In this document: piece after piece, positions 34,354 through 43,660 of the stretch
Layout of the letters: the number at the start of each line of letters is the position of its first letter
How positions within the stretch are numbered: position 1 is the stretch's first letter
Source: Clostridiales bacterium
Lineage (GTDB): Bacteria; Bacillota; Clostridia; Lachnospirales; Lachnospiraceae
Length of the DNA stretch: 64,000 bases
NCBI GenBank assembly: GCA_022778745.1
Contig: JALFSR010000002.1
Coordinates: 1 to 64,000 of the forward strand
Direction: 5' to 3'
Notes under the pieces: model-generated
The model's database searches: none
What the model was told of the DNA's origin: nothing
The model's input: the letters and a program-made list of their open reading frames with translations, nothing else
Translations under genes and position numbers: made by a program

Positions 34354-35715
34354 TTGATTCATCAATACAAGAATAATGGCTATAATATTGTGTTGGATAT
34401 TAATTCTGGTTCTGCACATGTAGTAGATGATGTCGTATATGATGTTGTGCCATTGTTTGAAACGCAGACAAAACAAGAAATTATTGATGCATTGTCTGAC
34501 CAGTATGAAAAAGAGGCAATAGAAGAAGCGTGGGAGGAAGTCAATACTCTAAAAAATGATGAGTTATTGTTCACTCCAGATATTTATAAAGATTATATCA
34601 TAGATTTTAAGAAAAGAAAGACGGTTGTAAAGGCACTTTGTCTGCATATTGCACATGATTGTAATTTAGCATGTAAATATTGTTTTGCAGAAGAAGGGGA
34701 ATATCACGGAAAAAGAGCACTGATGAGTTTTGAAGTTGGAAAAAAAGCATTAGATTTTCTGATTGCAAACTCTGGAAATCGCGTAAATCTTGAAGTGGAT
34801 TTCTTTGGTGGAGAGCCATTAATGAATTGGGATGTTGTAAAACGTCTTGTGGCATATGGTCGTTCTCAGGAAAAAATTCATAATAAGAAATTCCGTTTTA
34901 CATTAACAACAAACGGTGTGTTGTTAAATGATGAGGTGATGGAATTTTGTAATAAAGAAATGAGTAATGTTGTACTCAGTTTAGATGGAAGAAAAGAAGT
35001 AAATGATCAGATGCGTCCATTCCGCAATGGAAAAGGAAGTTATGATTTGATTGTTCCAAAGTTCCAAAAATTTGCAGAAAGCAGAAATCAGACGAATTAT
35101 TATGTTCGTGGTACATTTACAAGAGATAATCTTGACTTTTCTCAAGATGTAATTCATTTTGCAGATCTCGGATTTAAGCAGATGTCGATTGAACCAGTTG
35201 TAGGACTGCCAGAAGAACCATATGCGATCCGTGAGGAAGATCTTCCGACAATTATGGAAGAATATGATAAATTAGCAGTAGAGTATATCAAGCGTAAAAA
35301 AGAAGGAAGAGGATTTAATTTCTTCCATTTTATGATTGATTTAGAACAAGGACCATGTGTGGCAAAGCGATTATCGGGATGTGGTTCGGGAACCGAGTAT
35401 TTGGCAGTTACTCCGTGGGGAGATTTTTATCCATGTCATCAATTCGTAGGACGAGAAGAGTTCTTACTTGGTAATGTGGATGATGGAATTGTCAACAAGC
35501 CTTGCCAGAATGAGTTTAAACTCTGTAATGTTTATGCAAAAGAAAAATGCCAGAACTGTTTTGCAAAGTTTTATTGCAGCGGTGGATGTGCAGCGAATGC
35601 ATATCAGTTCCACGGTTCAATTACGGATGCATATGATATCGGATGTGAGATGCAGAAAAAACGAATTGAATGTGCGATTATGATTAAAGCAGCTTTGGCG
35701 GAAGAAGAAAATTAA
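34354..35715 (+). CDS. scfB: SCIFF radical SAM maturase
   Basis: The enzyme installs Cys-to-Thr thioether bonds in the SCIFF peptide. A RiPP-recognition-like N-terminal domain (about residues 1-85) precedes the radical SAM domain with 'HDCNLACKYCFAEEG' (CX3CX2C). The SPASM/twitch region holds the auxiliary cluster cysteines ('GCGSGTEYLAVTPWGDFYPCHQF', 'CNVYAKEKCQNCFAKFYCSGGCAANAY', 'GCEMQKKR'). TTG 34354 ('IHQYKNNGYNIVLD') is preferred to ATG 34336, because GAAAGGAG lies just before it and family members begin there. The product is 453 residues. secDF follows 19 bp later. Confidence 0.94.
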   Translation: MIHQYKNNGYNIVLDINSGSAHVVDDVVYDVVPLFETQTKQEIIDALSDQYEKEAIEEAWEEVNTLKNDELLFTPDIYKDYIIDFKKRKTVVKALCLHIAHDCNLACKYCFAEEGEYHGKRALMSFEVGKKALDFLIANSGNRVNLEVDFFGGEPLMNWDVVKRLVAYGRSQEKIHNKKFRFTLTTNGVLLNDEVMEFCNKEMSNVVLSLDGRKEVNDQMRPFRNGKGSYDLIVPKFQKFAESRNQTNYYVRGTFTRDNLDFSQDVIHFADLGFKQMSIEPVVGLPEEPYAIREEDLPTIMEEYDKLAVEYIKRKKEGRGFNFFHFMIDLEQGPCVAKRLSGCGSGTEYLAVTPWGDFYPCHQFVGREEFLLGNVDDGIVNKPCQNEFKLCNVYAKEKCQNCFAKFYCSGGCAANAYQFHGSITDAYDIGCEMQKKRIECAIMIKAALAEEEN

Positions 35716-35734
35716 AAACAAGGAGAAAAGGGTA

Positions 35735-37906
35735 ATGAAAAAAAGAAATGCAATGATCTGCCTGATTGCAGTGCTGGCAGTGATTATTTTCATGGGCTAC
35801 ACCGCATTTTTGGGTTTAGGAAGTGATCAGTCAGGAAGTTTTTATGACATCAACCTTGGTTTGGATTTAAGAGGGGGAGTCAGCATTACATATCAGGCAG
35901 TAGGAGAAGAAACTCCTTCTGATCAGGATATGGAAGATACAAGAAACAAATTGCAAAAGCGTGTAGAAGGAAAATCTACAGAAGCACAGGTATATCGTGA
36001 AGGCAGTGACCGAATTACAATTGATATTCCAGGTGCGACCGATGCCAATGCAATTTTGCAGGAACTCGGTAAGCCAGGTTCCCTTATTTTCTGTACAGAT
36101 GCATCAGATGTACAAGGTACAAAAGTAATGGATGGTAATCAAGTGAAATCTGCACAGGGCGGTTCTCGGCAAAATACAGCAGGACAAGTTGAATACTTAG
36201 TTCAGCTTACATTAACACCAGAAGGACAGAAAGCATTTTCTGAAGCAACAGCAGAGCTAGCAAGTGAAAATAAGCCAATTTATATTATTTATGATGGAAA
36301 AGTAATCAGCGCTCCGGCAGTAAAAGATCATATTACTGGAGAAGTTTGCTCTATCGATGGAATGGAAAGTCTTGAAGCAGCAGAAGATCTTGCTTCTACT
36401 ATTCGTATCGGTGCGCTTCCAGTTGAATTAAAAGAACTTCGTTCAAATGTAGTTGGAGCAAAATTAGGAGAAGAAGCGGTTCAGACAAGCTTATTAGCAG
36501 GTGCGATTGGTCTTGCAATTGTATTTTTATTTATGATTATTATGTACCGCATCCCAGGTTTTGCTGCATCCATCGCATTAGTATTATATACTGGTACGAT
36601 TGTTGTATTATTAAGTGCATTCCGTCAGGAAATTACATTAACTTTGCCTGGTATTGCAGGTATTATATTAGGTATTGGTATGGCAGTAGATGCGAATGTT
36701 ATTATTTTCGCTCGTATTCGTGAAGAAATTGGAAAAGGAAGAGCCGTTGCGACAGCAATTGATGCGGGATTTTCAAAAGCATTGTCTGCGATTATTGATG
36801 GTAACGTTACGACATTAATTGCAGCAGCAGTACTTTATATTTTAGGTTCTGGTACAGTAAAAGGATTCGCGCAGACATTGGCGTTAGGTATCGTGCTGTC
36901 TATGATTACTGCATTGTTTATTACTAAGACATTATTAAAAGTATTTTATGCATTAGGAATTCAAGATGAAAAATTTTATGGAAAAACAACAAATATAAAA
37001 GTAATTAATTTCCTTGGAAAGAAAAATATTTGCTTCTGTTTATCCGCAGTTATTATTTTAGTCGGACTCGGAACGATGATTTACCATTCGATGAATGGAG
37101 ATGCATTTGCATACAGCCAGGATTTCAAAGGTGGTACATCCACAAGCGTAACATTTAATGAAGCATATGATGCTTCTCGTCTGGAAAAAGAAGTAAATCC
37201 AGTTATTGCAGAAGTAATTGGAAGTAATGATATTCAGGCTTCTCCAGTACAAAATAGTAACGAAGTTATTTTTAAGACGCCAGAATTAACATTAGAGCAG
37301 AGAACGAATTTATACAATACATTGACAGAGAAGTTTGGTGTGGATCAGAAATTAATCACAAACGAAAATATCAGTGCGACAGTCAGCAATGAGATGAAAT
37401 CTTCTGCAATTAAAGCAGTAGTAATTGCGACCATATTTATGTTATTATACATTTGGTTCCGATTCAAAGATATCCGTTTTGCATCCAGCTCTGTTATTGC
37501 ACTGCTTCATGATGTATGTGTTGTACTTGCTTGTTATGCAGTATTCCGTTGGTCTGTTGGAAATACATTTATTGCATGTATGCTTACGATTGTAGGTTAC
37601 TCAATTAATGCAACGATTGTTATTTTTGACCGTATTCGTGAGAATTTAAAGACAATGGGAAAGAAGGACAGTTTGCTTGATGTTGTGAATTTATCAGTAA
37701 GCCAGACATTATCCAGAAGTATTAACACATCCTTGACAACATTAGTAATGATAATTGTATTATTTATTCTTGGTGTAACATCAATTCGTGAGTTTGCATT
37801 GCCTCTGATGGTTGGTATTGTAACAGGTACGTATTCTTCTGTTTGCTTGGCAAGTGCATTCTGGTATGTGCTTACAACGAAATTTGAGAAAAAGAGTAAA
37901 AAATAA
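35735..37906 (+). CDS. secDF: SecD-SecF fusion, protein export accessory protein
   Basis: SecDF uses the proton gradient to pull proteins through the SecYEG channel. The SecD half has the N-terminal helix, 'DINLGLDLRGGVSITYQ', the P1 domain and 'GIILGIGMAVDANVIIFARIREE' (conserved Asp and Arg). The SecF half begins near residue 430 ('NFLGKKNICFCLSAVIILVGLG', 'SQDFKGGTSTSVTF') and has 'TIVGYSINATIVIFDRIREN'. Length (723) suits a fused protein. GGAGAAAAGGG precedes ATG 35735. Its TAA shares a base with the tgt start codon. Confidence 0.95.
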   Translation: MKKRNAMICLIAVLAVIIFMGYTAFLGLGSDQSGSFYDINLGLDLRGGVSITYQAVGEETPSDQDMEDTRNKLQKRVEGKSTEAQVYREGSDRITIDIPGATDANAILQELGKPGSLIFCTDASDVQGTKVMDGNQVKSAQGGSRQNTAGQVEYLVQLTLTPEGQKAFSEATAELASENKPIYIIYDGKVISAPAVKDHITGEVCSIDGMESLEAAEDLASTIRIGALPVELKELRSNVVGAKLGEEAVQTSLLAGAIGLAIVFLFMIIMYRIPGFAASIALVLYTGTIVVLLSAFRQEITLTLPGIAGIILGIGMAVDANVIIFARIREEIGKGRAVATAIDAGFSKALSAIIDGNVTTLIAAAVLYILGSGTVKGFAQTLALGIVLSMITALFITKTLLKVFYALGIQDEKFYGKTTNIKVINFLGKKNICFCLSAVIILVGLGTMIYHSMNGDAFAYSQDFKGGTSTSVTFNEAYDASRLEKEVNPVIAEVIGSNDIQASPVQNSNEVIFKTPELTLEQRTNLYNTLTEKFGVDQKLITNENISATVSNEMKSSAIKAVVIATIFMLLYIWFRFKDIRFASSSVIALLHDVCVVLACYAVFRWSVGNTFIACMLTIVGYSINATIVIFDRIRENLKTMGKKDSLLDVVNLSVSQTLSRSINTSLTTLVMIIVLFILGVTSIREFALPLMVGIVTGTYSSVCLASAFWYVLTTKFEKKSKK

Positions 37907-39054
37907 TGGCAAAATATACAATTTTAACAACTGACGGCAAGGCGAAACGTGCTGTGTATGAGACGGTACATGGTACAATTCAGACGCCTGTATTTATGAA
38001 TGTAGGAACAGTTGCTGCAATCAAAGGTGCTGTTTCTACTGCCGATTTACATGAGATCGGTACACAAGTAGAATTATCAAATACGTATCACCTGCATGTA
38101 CGTCCAGGTGATGAACTGATCCGCCAGTTAGGTGGTTTACATCGTTTTATGAATTGGGATAAACCAATTTTAACTGATTCTGGTGGATTTCAAGTGTTTT
38201 CTCTCACTGGTCTTAGAAAAATTAAAGAAGAGGGTGTTTATTTTAACTCTCATATTGATGGAAAGAAAATTTTCATGGGACCAGAAGAAAGTATGCAGAT
38301 TCAGTCTAATCTTGGCTCTACGATTGCTATGGCATTTGATGAGTGTCCTTCTTCTGTGGCAGAGCGCTCTTATATTCAAGCAAGTGTAGATCGTACGACA
38401 CGCTGGCTGCAGCGTTGTAAGGATGAGATGCAGCGCTTAAATAGTCTTGAGCAGACGATTAATAAGGAACAATTATTGTTTGGAATTAATCAGGGAGCTA
38501 TTTTTGAAGATATCCGAATTGAACATGCAAAGCGAATTGCAGATATGAATTTAGACGGATATGCAATCGGCGGTCTTGCAGTCGGAGAGACACATGAAGA
38601 GATGTATCGGATTTTGGATGCGGTAGTTCCATATTTGCCTCAAAATAAACCGACATATTTAATGGGAGTTGGAACACCAGCAAACATTTTAGAGGCAGTC
38701 GACAGAGGTGTTGATTTTTTTGACTGTGTATATCCATCCAGAAACGGACGTCACGGTCATGTATATACAAAGCAGGGAAAGAGAAATCTGTTTAATGCAA
38801 AATATGCTGCCGATGATCGTCCAATTGAAGAAGGGTGTAATTGTCCGACATGTCGAAACTACAGCAGAGCCTATATTCGTCATTTATTAAAAGCAAAAGA
38901 AATGCTTGGAATGCGGTTATGTGTACTGCATAATTTATATTTTTATAATAATTTAATGACTGAAATTCGCAAAGCCATTGACAAACACTGTTATAAAGAG
39001 TATAAAAATAATATGCTTGCCTCTATGGCAGCAGGAGATACAGGAGGAAAATAA
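37906..39054 (+). CDS. tgt: tRNA-guanine transglycosylase
   Basis: Tgt exchanges guanine 34 of tRNAs with GU anticodons for a queuine precursor. Motifs seen are 'FMNVGTVAAIKGAV', 'LSNTYHLHVRPG', 'ILTDSGGFQVFSL' (catalytic region), 'FDECPSSVAERSYIQASVDRTTRW', 'GGLAVGETHEEMYRILD' and the nucleophile region 'GVDFFDCVYPSRNGRHGHV'. The zinc-binding 'GCNCPTCRNYSRAYIRHL' and 'RLCVLHNLYF' are intact. Length is 382. Its start overlaps the secDF stop, so the two are co-translated; yajC follows at once. Confidence 0.96.
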   Translation: MAKYTILTTDGKAKRAVYETVHGTIQTPVFMNVGTVAAIKGAVSTADLHEIGTQVELSNTYHLHVRPGDELIRQLGGLHRFMNWDKPILTDSGGFQVFSLTGLRKIKEEGVYFNSHIDGKKIFMGPEESMQIQSNLGSTIAMAFDECPSSVAERSYIQASVDRTTRWLQRCKDEMQRLNSLEQTINKEQLLFGINQGAIFEDIRIEHAKRIADMNLDGYAIGGLAVGETHEEMYRILDAVVPYLPQNKPTYLMGVGTPANILEAVDRGVDFFDCVYPSRNGRHGHVYTKQGKRNLFNAKYAADDRPIEEGCNCPTCRNYSRAYIRHLLKAKEMLGMRLCVLHNLYFYNNLMTEIRKAIDKHCYKEYKNNMLASMAAGDTGGK

Positions 39055-39055
39055 T

Positions 39056-39367
39056 ATGTTAACAGCTACAGCAGCTACAGCAGGCGCTCCAAATATGCTT
39101 TTATTGTTAGGATCATGTGTATTCTTTTTTATCATTATGTATTTCTTAACAATTCGTCCTCAGAAAAAGCAGGAAAAGGAGCATCAAGCGTTGCTCGACT
39201 CTCTTGAAGTGAACGATATTGTGTTAACATCTTCTGGTTTTTATGGTGTTGTAATTGACATCACAGAAGATACTGTTATTATTGAATTTGGTAATAACAA
39301 AAATTGCCGTATTCCAATGCAGAAGAGAGCAATTGTGCAGGTAGAAAAACCTGACGCAGAAGAATAG
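39056..39367 (+). CDS. yajC: YajC preprotein translocase subunit
   Basis: YajC is a small single-span protein of the SecDF-YajC complex. Start ATG 39056 follows AGGAGGAA; the track start at 38978 lies inside tgt. The 103-residue product has an N-terminal helix ('MLLLLGSCVFFFIIMYFLTIRPQKKQEKEHQ') and the conserved 'LEVNDIVLTSSGFYGVVIDITEDTVIIEFG'. It is the last gene before a strong terminator. Confidence 0.95.
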   Translation: MLTATAATAGAPNMLLLLGSCVFFFIIMYFLTIRPQKKQEKEHQALLDSLEVNDIVLTSSGFYGVVIDITEDTVIIEFGNNKNCRIPMQKRAIVQVEKPDAEE

Positions 39368-39412
39368 GGTTATCGTTTATTCGTTGATCTTATAATAAGC
39401 TAAGAACAAAAG

Positions 39413-39479
39413 AAACTATTACACAAAAGATACTGTAATGATTGGAAAGCAGTGGGATTGTGTAATAGTTCTTTTTTTA
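39413..39479 (+). terminator. Intrinsic terminator after yajC
   Basis: AACTATTACACAA (39414-39426) pairs perfectly with TTGTGTAATAGTT (39458-39470), followed by CTTTTTTTAT. Confidence 0.9.
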
Positions 39480-39521
39480 TGGATTCTGGTAAATAAAAAA
39501 ACTAAAATTCACAAAATGCTA

Positions 39522-39550
39522 TTTCAAAAAAGAATAATCAGTGGTATGAT
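39522..39550 (+). promoter_or_regulatory. Putative promoter of the hydrogenase maturation operon
   Basis: TTTCAA (39522-39527) and TATGAT (39545-39550) are 17 bp apart, about 70 bp before the first gene. Confidence 0.5.
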
Positions 39551-39622
39551 AGAGAAAAAATAAGGTGCTGGATGAAATAAGACATTTTTATAAAAAACAG
39601 CATGAATAATTTGGAGGGTATT

Positions 39623-40687
39623 ATGAGAATAAAGGCACCCAAAATATATCGCCAGGAAATTGGATTATTAGAAAAAATTGGAGAATATATTTATCCGTTA
39701 AGCGAACAGTTTTTTATTATTTGTGAAAAAAAAATTGCAGATCAAATTGGCAGCGAGATTCGAAAAAGTCTTGAAACGGCAGGAATTGAATGGAAGACTG
39801 TTGTATTTGAAGGTGTTTGTACAGAGAAACTTGCCATGCAGTATGCAGACGAGTGTATGGAAGCAGAATGCGGAGCGATTATGGGAATTGGAGGCAATGG
39901 AGTGCTTGATTTGGCAAAAGCAGTTGGACATTACGCACGTATTCCAATTGTAGTAGTTCCTACAGTAGCATCTTCCGATGCGCCATGCAGTTCAGTGGCA
40001 GCACTGTTTAGAAATCAACATTTTCATAAGCGTTTAAAAATTGGAAGATGTCCAGATATGGTTCTTGTAGATTCTGAAATTATTGCGAATGCACCATGCC
40101 GTTATCTTGCATCAGGAATGGCAGATGCACTTGCGACATATTTGGAGAATAAAATTTTATATGAATCAGAAATTGCAGGAAGAATTAAAAAAGGAACAAT
40201 TCCTGCGACTGTACGGGCACTCTCACGCGAATGTTATCATATTGTAATGGAATATGGAGAGAAAGCATTAAAAGATGTAGAAAACCATGTATGCACCGAA
40301 GATGTAGAAAAAGTAATTGAAGCAATTATTTATTTGAGTGGCATTGGTTTTGAAAATGGAGGATTGGCAGCAGCCCATTCAATTGCAAAAGGAATGACAC
40401 ATTTGGAAAATTTGGATTTGCTGCACGGTGAATGTGTTGCAGTTGGAATTTTAGCACAGATGGTGATGAATGGAGAAAAGCAGGAAGAAATCGAAAAGAT
40501 GAGAGCATTTTTGCGCTCGTTAAAGCTTCCAGTCTGCCTCTCCGATGTCGGAATAAAAGATGTAAAAGAAGCAGCAGAAATCATTGCAAAACCAGCAAAC
40601 TCTGCATATGTATCAAATTCTGCATTACCATTTTCAATGAGATATGAACTGATTGCAGGTGCATTAATGGTACTCGAAACAGAGTAA
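39623..40687 (+). CDS. Glycerol dehydrogenase-like iron-containing dehydrogenase family protein
   Basis: The fold is that of GldA and glycerol-1-phosphate dehydrogenases: NAD(P)-binding 'IMGIGGNGVLDLAKAVGHYARIPIVVVPTVASSDAPCSS' (residues about 84-123) and metal ligands in 'SGMADALATYLE' (Asp), 'AAHSIAKGMTH' (His) and 'LLHGECVAVGIL' (His). Asn replaces the usual Gly/Lys position of the 'GGGK' motif. ATG 39623 follows TTGGAGGG; the track start at 39602 is upstream of it. The 354-residue protein heads the run leading into the hydrogenase maturation genes, 17 bp before the regulator. Substrate is unknown; a link to fermentation redox balance is inference. Confidence 0.8.
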   Translation: MRIKAPKIYRQEIGLLEKIGEYIYPLSEQFFIICEKKIADQIGSEIRKSLETAGIEWKTVVFEGVCTEKLAMQYADECMEAECGAIMGIGGNGVLDLAKAVGHYARIPIVVVPTVASSDAPCSSVAALFRNQHFHKRLKIGRCPDMVLVDSEIIANAPCRYLASGMADALATYLENKILYESEIAGRIKKGTIPATVRALSRECYHIVMEYGEKALKDVENHVCTEDVEKVIEAIIYLSGIGFENGGLAAAHSIAKGMTHLENLDLLHGECVAVGILAQMVMNGEKQEEIEKMRAFLRSLKLPVCLSDVGIKDVKEAAEIIAKPANSAYVSNSALPFSMRYELIAGALMVLETE

Positions 40688-40704
40688 AAGGAAAGTGAAA
40701 AAGA

Positions 40705-40992
40705 ATGGATACACGAGTGGCATTAATTGGAATTGTAGTAGAAGACAGTCATTCGATTAAGCAGCTGAATCAGATTTTGCATCAATATGGAACATATATT
40801 ATAGGACGGATGGGACTCCCATATCCAAAACGTCAGGTAAATATTATCAGCATTGCAATTGATGCTCCAGCCGATGTGATTAGTGCATTGGCTGGAAAGT
40901 TAGGACGACTTCCAGGCGTGAGTTCAAAGGCAGTGTATTCCAAACTGCCTGCACAACTAGAAGAAAGAGGGGATATGGAAACAAAATCATGA
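40705..40992 (+). CDS. TM1266-type iron-only hydrogenase system regulator
   Basis: The 95-residue protein has the ferredoxin-like, NikR/ACT-type fold of the TM1266 family, named for its constant linkage to hydEFG. 'RVALIGIVVEDSHSIKQLNQILHQYGTYIIGRMGLPY' and 'INIISIAIDAPADVISALAGKLGRLPGVSSKAVYSK' style segments are typical. No DNA-binding domain is evident. It overlaps hydE by four bases. The direct role in hydrogenase assembly or expression is not established. Confidence 0.88.
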   Translation: MDTRVALIGIVVEDSHSIKQLNQILHQYGTYIIGRMGLPYPKRQVNIISIAIDAPADVISALAGKLGRLPGVSSKAVYSKLPAQLEERGDMETKS

Positions 40993-42032
40993 AAGAATTG
41001 GTTGATAAACTACACGAAACACGTAAACTAGAAAAAAAAGAATGGGTACAGCTTATTCAAAACCGAAACGATAAACTGGATGAATATATTTTTGAAAAAG
41101 CAAGAAATGAGCGAGAACAATATTATGGAAATCAAGTATATATTCGAGGATTAATTGAATTTACGAATTATTGCAAAAATGACTGCTATTACTGCGGAAT
41201 ACGAAGAAGTAATAAGCGGGCAGAACGCTATCATTTGACAGAGAATCAAATCTTAGACTGCTGCGATATTGGGTATGAACTTGGTTTTCGTACATTTGTA
41301 CTGCAGGGTGGTGAAGATAGAAGTTATACAGATGAGACACTTGTTCATATTATTGAATCGATGAAGACACTTTATCCAGATTGTGCAGTTACACTTTCAA
41401 TTGGAGAGCGAAGCCATGAAAGCTATCGGGCATATTTTGATGCAGGAGCGGACCGATATTTACTTCGTCATGAAACTGCAAATGCGAATCATTACCGCAA
41501 GCTTCATCCAGAAGAACTAACATTGGAACATCGAATGCAGTGTCTTGCAGATTTAAAGCAAATTGGATATCAGACAGGCTGTGGGTTTATGGTAGGATCA
41601 CCGTATCAGACCGCTGAGACTTTGGCAGACGATATGGTATTTATACAGAATTTCCAGCCTCATATGGTAGGAATTGGTCCGTTTATTCCGCATCATCAAA
41701 CTCCATTTGCAGAGAAGGAAGGCGGAAGTGTAGAATTGACATTGACACTGCTTGGATTAATTCGTATTATGATACCAAATATTCTATTACCAGCGACAAC
41801 TGCACTTGGTACATTGCATCCAAGAGGAAGAGAACGAGGCATGGCAGCAGGAGCAAATGTTGTAATGCCAAATCTATCTCCAGTAGATGTAAGGAAAAAA
41901 TATTTACTATATGATAATAAAATCTGTACAGGAGATGAGGCGGCAGAAAGTCTTCAGCACTTAAAAGAGACGATGAAGGCGATTGGATATGAAGTCGTTA
42001 CAAGCCGTGGAGATTTTATATGTAAAGAATAA
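40989..42032 (+). CDS. hydE: [FeFe]-hydrogenase maturase HydE (radical SAM)
   Basis: HydE is a radical SAM enzyme that acts on the Fe(CO)2(CN)cysteine synthon during H-cluster assembly. The cluster motif 'FTNYCKNDCYYCGIRRSNK' (CX3CX2C) is near residue 60, followed by 'FVLQGGEDRSYTDE' and 'RHETANANHYRKLHP'. Length (347) is typical. The start overlaps the stop of the TM1266 gene. hydG follows after 77 bp. Confidence 0.95.
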   Translation: MKELVDKLHETRKLEKKEWVQLIQNRNDKLDEYIFEKARNEREQYYGNQVYIRGLIEFTNYCKNDCYYCGIRRSNKRAERYHLTENQILDCCDIGYELGFRTFVLQGGEDRSYTDETLVHIIESMKTLYPDCAVTLSIGERSHESYRAYFDAGADRYLLRHETANANHYRKLHPEELTLEHRMQCLADLKQIGYQTGCGFMVGSPYQTAETLADDMVFIQNFQPHMVGIGPFIPHHQTPFAEKEGGSVELTLTLLGLIRIMIPNILLPATTALGTLHPRGRERGMAAGANVVMPNLSPVDVRKKYLLYDNKICTGDEAAESLQHLKETMKAIGYEVVTSRGDFICKE

Positions 42033-42109
42033 ACTGACAGGGAAGTATTTGTTATAAAAATAGTAAAATAACAAAAGATTCTGACCTATAAGAGAGGAGA
42101 AACAATAAA

Positions 42110-43528
42110 ATGGCAATTTACAATCCAGCTTCCTCAAAAGCAGAGGAATTTATTAATCATGAAGAAATTTTAGAAACATTGGCATATGCCGATCAAAACA
42201 AAAATAATGTACAATTAATTGATCAGTTAATTGAAAAGGCAAAGCTTCGCAAAGGTCTTAGCCACAGAGAAGCATCTGTACTTTTGGCATGCGAGATTCC
42301 AGAAAAAAATGAAGAAATTTATGCATTGGCAGAACAGATTAAAAAAGATTTTTACGGCAATCGTATTGTTATGTTTGCACCATTGTATTTATCCAATTAC
42401 TGTGTCAATGGATGTGTATACTGTCCATATCATGCAAAGAACAAACATATTGCTCGTAAGAAATTGACTCAGGAAGAGATCCGCAGAGAAGTCATTGCAT
42501 TGCAGGATATGGGACATAAGCGTCTTGCATTGGAGACAGGAGAAGATCCAATTAATAATCCAATTGAATATGTATTGGAGTCAATTAAGACAATTTATAG
42601 CATTAAACATAAAAACGGGGCAATCCGCCGTGTAAACGTTAATATTGCTGCTACAACTGTGGAGAATTACCGCAAGTTAAAAGAAGCAGGAATTGGTACT
42701 TATATTTTATTCCAGGAAACATATCATAAGGAAAGTTATGAAAAGCTTCATCCAACTGGACCAAAGCATGATTATGCTTATCATACAGAAGCAATGGACC
42801 GTGCAATGCAGGGTGGTATTGATGATGTTGGTGTTGGTGTATTGTTTGGTTTGGAATTGTATCGTTATGAATTTGCAGGTCTTTTAATGCATGCAGAACA
42901 TTTGGAAGAAGTATTTGGTGTTGGACCTCATACAATTAGTGTGCCTCGTATTCGTCGTGCAGATGATATTGATCCAAATGTATTTGATAATGGTATTGAT
43001 GATGATACATTTGCAAAATTAGTCGCATGTATTCGTATTGCTGTCCCATATACGGGAATGATTATCTCCACAAGAGAGAGTAAAAAGTGCAGAGAGCGAG
43101 TGCTTCATCTCGGTGTTTCTCAGATCAGCGGCGGTTCTCGTACAAGTGTTGGCGGTTATGTAGAACCAGAGGAAGAAGATTCTTCTCAGTTTGAAGTAAG
43201 TGACACAAGATCACTTGATGAAGTTGTTAAGTGGCTGATGGAATTAGGTTATATTCCGAGTTTTTGTACTGCATGTTATCGAGAAGGACGTACAGGAGAT
43301 CGTTTTATGAGTCTTTGTAAGAGTGGTCAGATTCAAAACTGTTGTCATCCAAATGCACTTATGACATTGAAAGAATATTTGGAAGACTATGCTCATCCAG
43401 AGACAAAAGCAGTTGGAGATGAGTTAATATTAAAAGAAATTTCAAATATTCCAAAAGAAAAAGTACGTCAGATTGTAGTAGAACGATTGGAAAAGATTGC
43501 AAACGGAGAAAGAGATTTCCGATTTTAA
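42110..43528 (+). CDS. hydG: [FeFe]-hydrogenase maturase HydG (tyrosine lyase)
   Basis: HydG splits tyrosine to supply CO and cyanide for the hydrogenase H-cluster. The N-terminal radical SAM motif is 'LSNYCVNGCVYCPYHAKN' (residues about 95-112). The C-terminal auxiliary cluster cysteines lie in 'SFCTACYREGRTGDRFMSLCKSGQIQNCCHPNAL'. Length (472) matches the family, and GAGAGGAG precedes ATG 42110. The ThiH-like barrel motifs are intact. A GC-rich hairpin and an intergenic repeat separate it from hydF. Confidence 0.96.
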   Translation: MAIYNPASSKAEEFINHEEILETLAYADQNKNNVQLIDQLIEKAKLRKGLSHREASVLLACEIPEKNEEIYALAEQIKKDFYGNRIVMFAPLYLSNYCVNGCVYCPYHAKNKHIARKKLTQEEIRREVIALQDMGHKRLALETGEDPINNPIEYVLESIKTIYSIKHKNGAIRRVNVNIAATTVENYRKLKEAGIGTYILFQETYHKESYEKLHPTGPKHDYAYHTEAMDRAMQGGIDDVGVGVLFGLELYRYEFAGLLMHAEHLEEVFGVGPHTISVPRIRRADDIDPNVFDNGIDDDTFAKLVACIRIAVPYTGMIISTRESKKCRERVLHLGVSQISGGSRTSVGGYVEPEEEDSSQFEVSDTRSLDEVVKWLMELGYIPSFCTACYREGRTGDRFMSLCKSGQIQNCCHPNALMTLKEYLEDYAHPETKAVGDELILKEISNIPKEKVRQIVVERLEKIANGERDFRF

Positions 43529-43546
43529 TAAAAAGAAAGAACCAAT

Positions 43547-43576
43547 GGAGGGACAGAATTCCTGTCCCTCCTTCTA
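43547..43576 (+). terminator. Strong hairpin between hydG and hydF
   Basis: GGAGGGACAG (43547-43556) pairs with CTGTCCCTCC (43562-43571), followed by TTCTATAT. Partial termination within the hyd operon is likely. Confidence 0.7.
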
Positions 43577-43587
43577 TATCATATAAG

Positions 43588-43623
43588 AGAAAGCAGCGAA
43601 GTGGATTTGGAATATCCGCTTTA
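43588..43623 (+). repeat. Copy of the GCAGCGAAGCGGAT intergenic repeat
   Basis: AGAAAGCAGCGAAGTGGATTTGGAATATCCGCTTTA agrees with 47115-47150 at 31 of 36 positions. It can fold partly on itself (GTGGAT.../ATCCGC). Confidence 0.65.
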
Positions 43624-43660
43624 TCCATATAAATAAGAGTTCGTTTGGAGGAATTAGATT

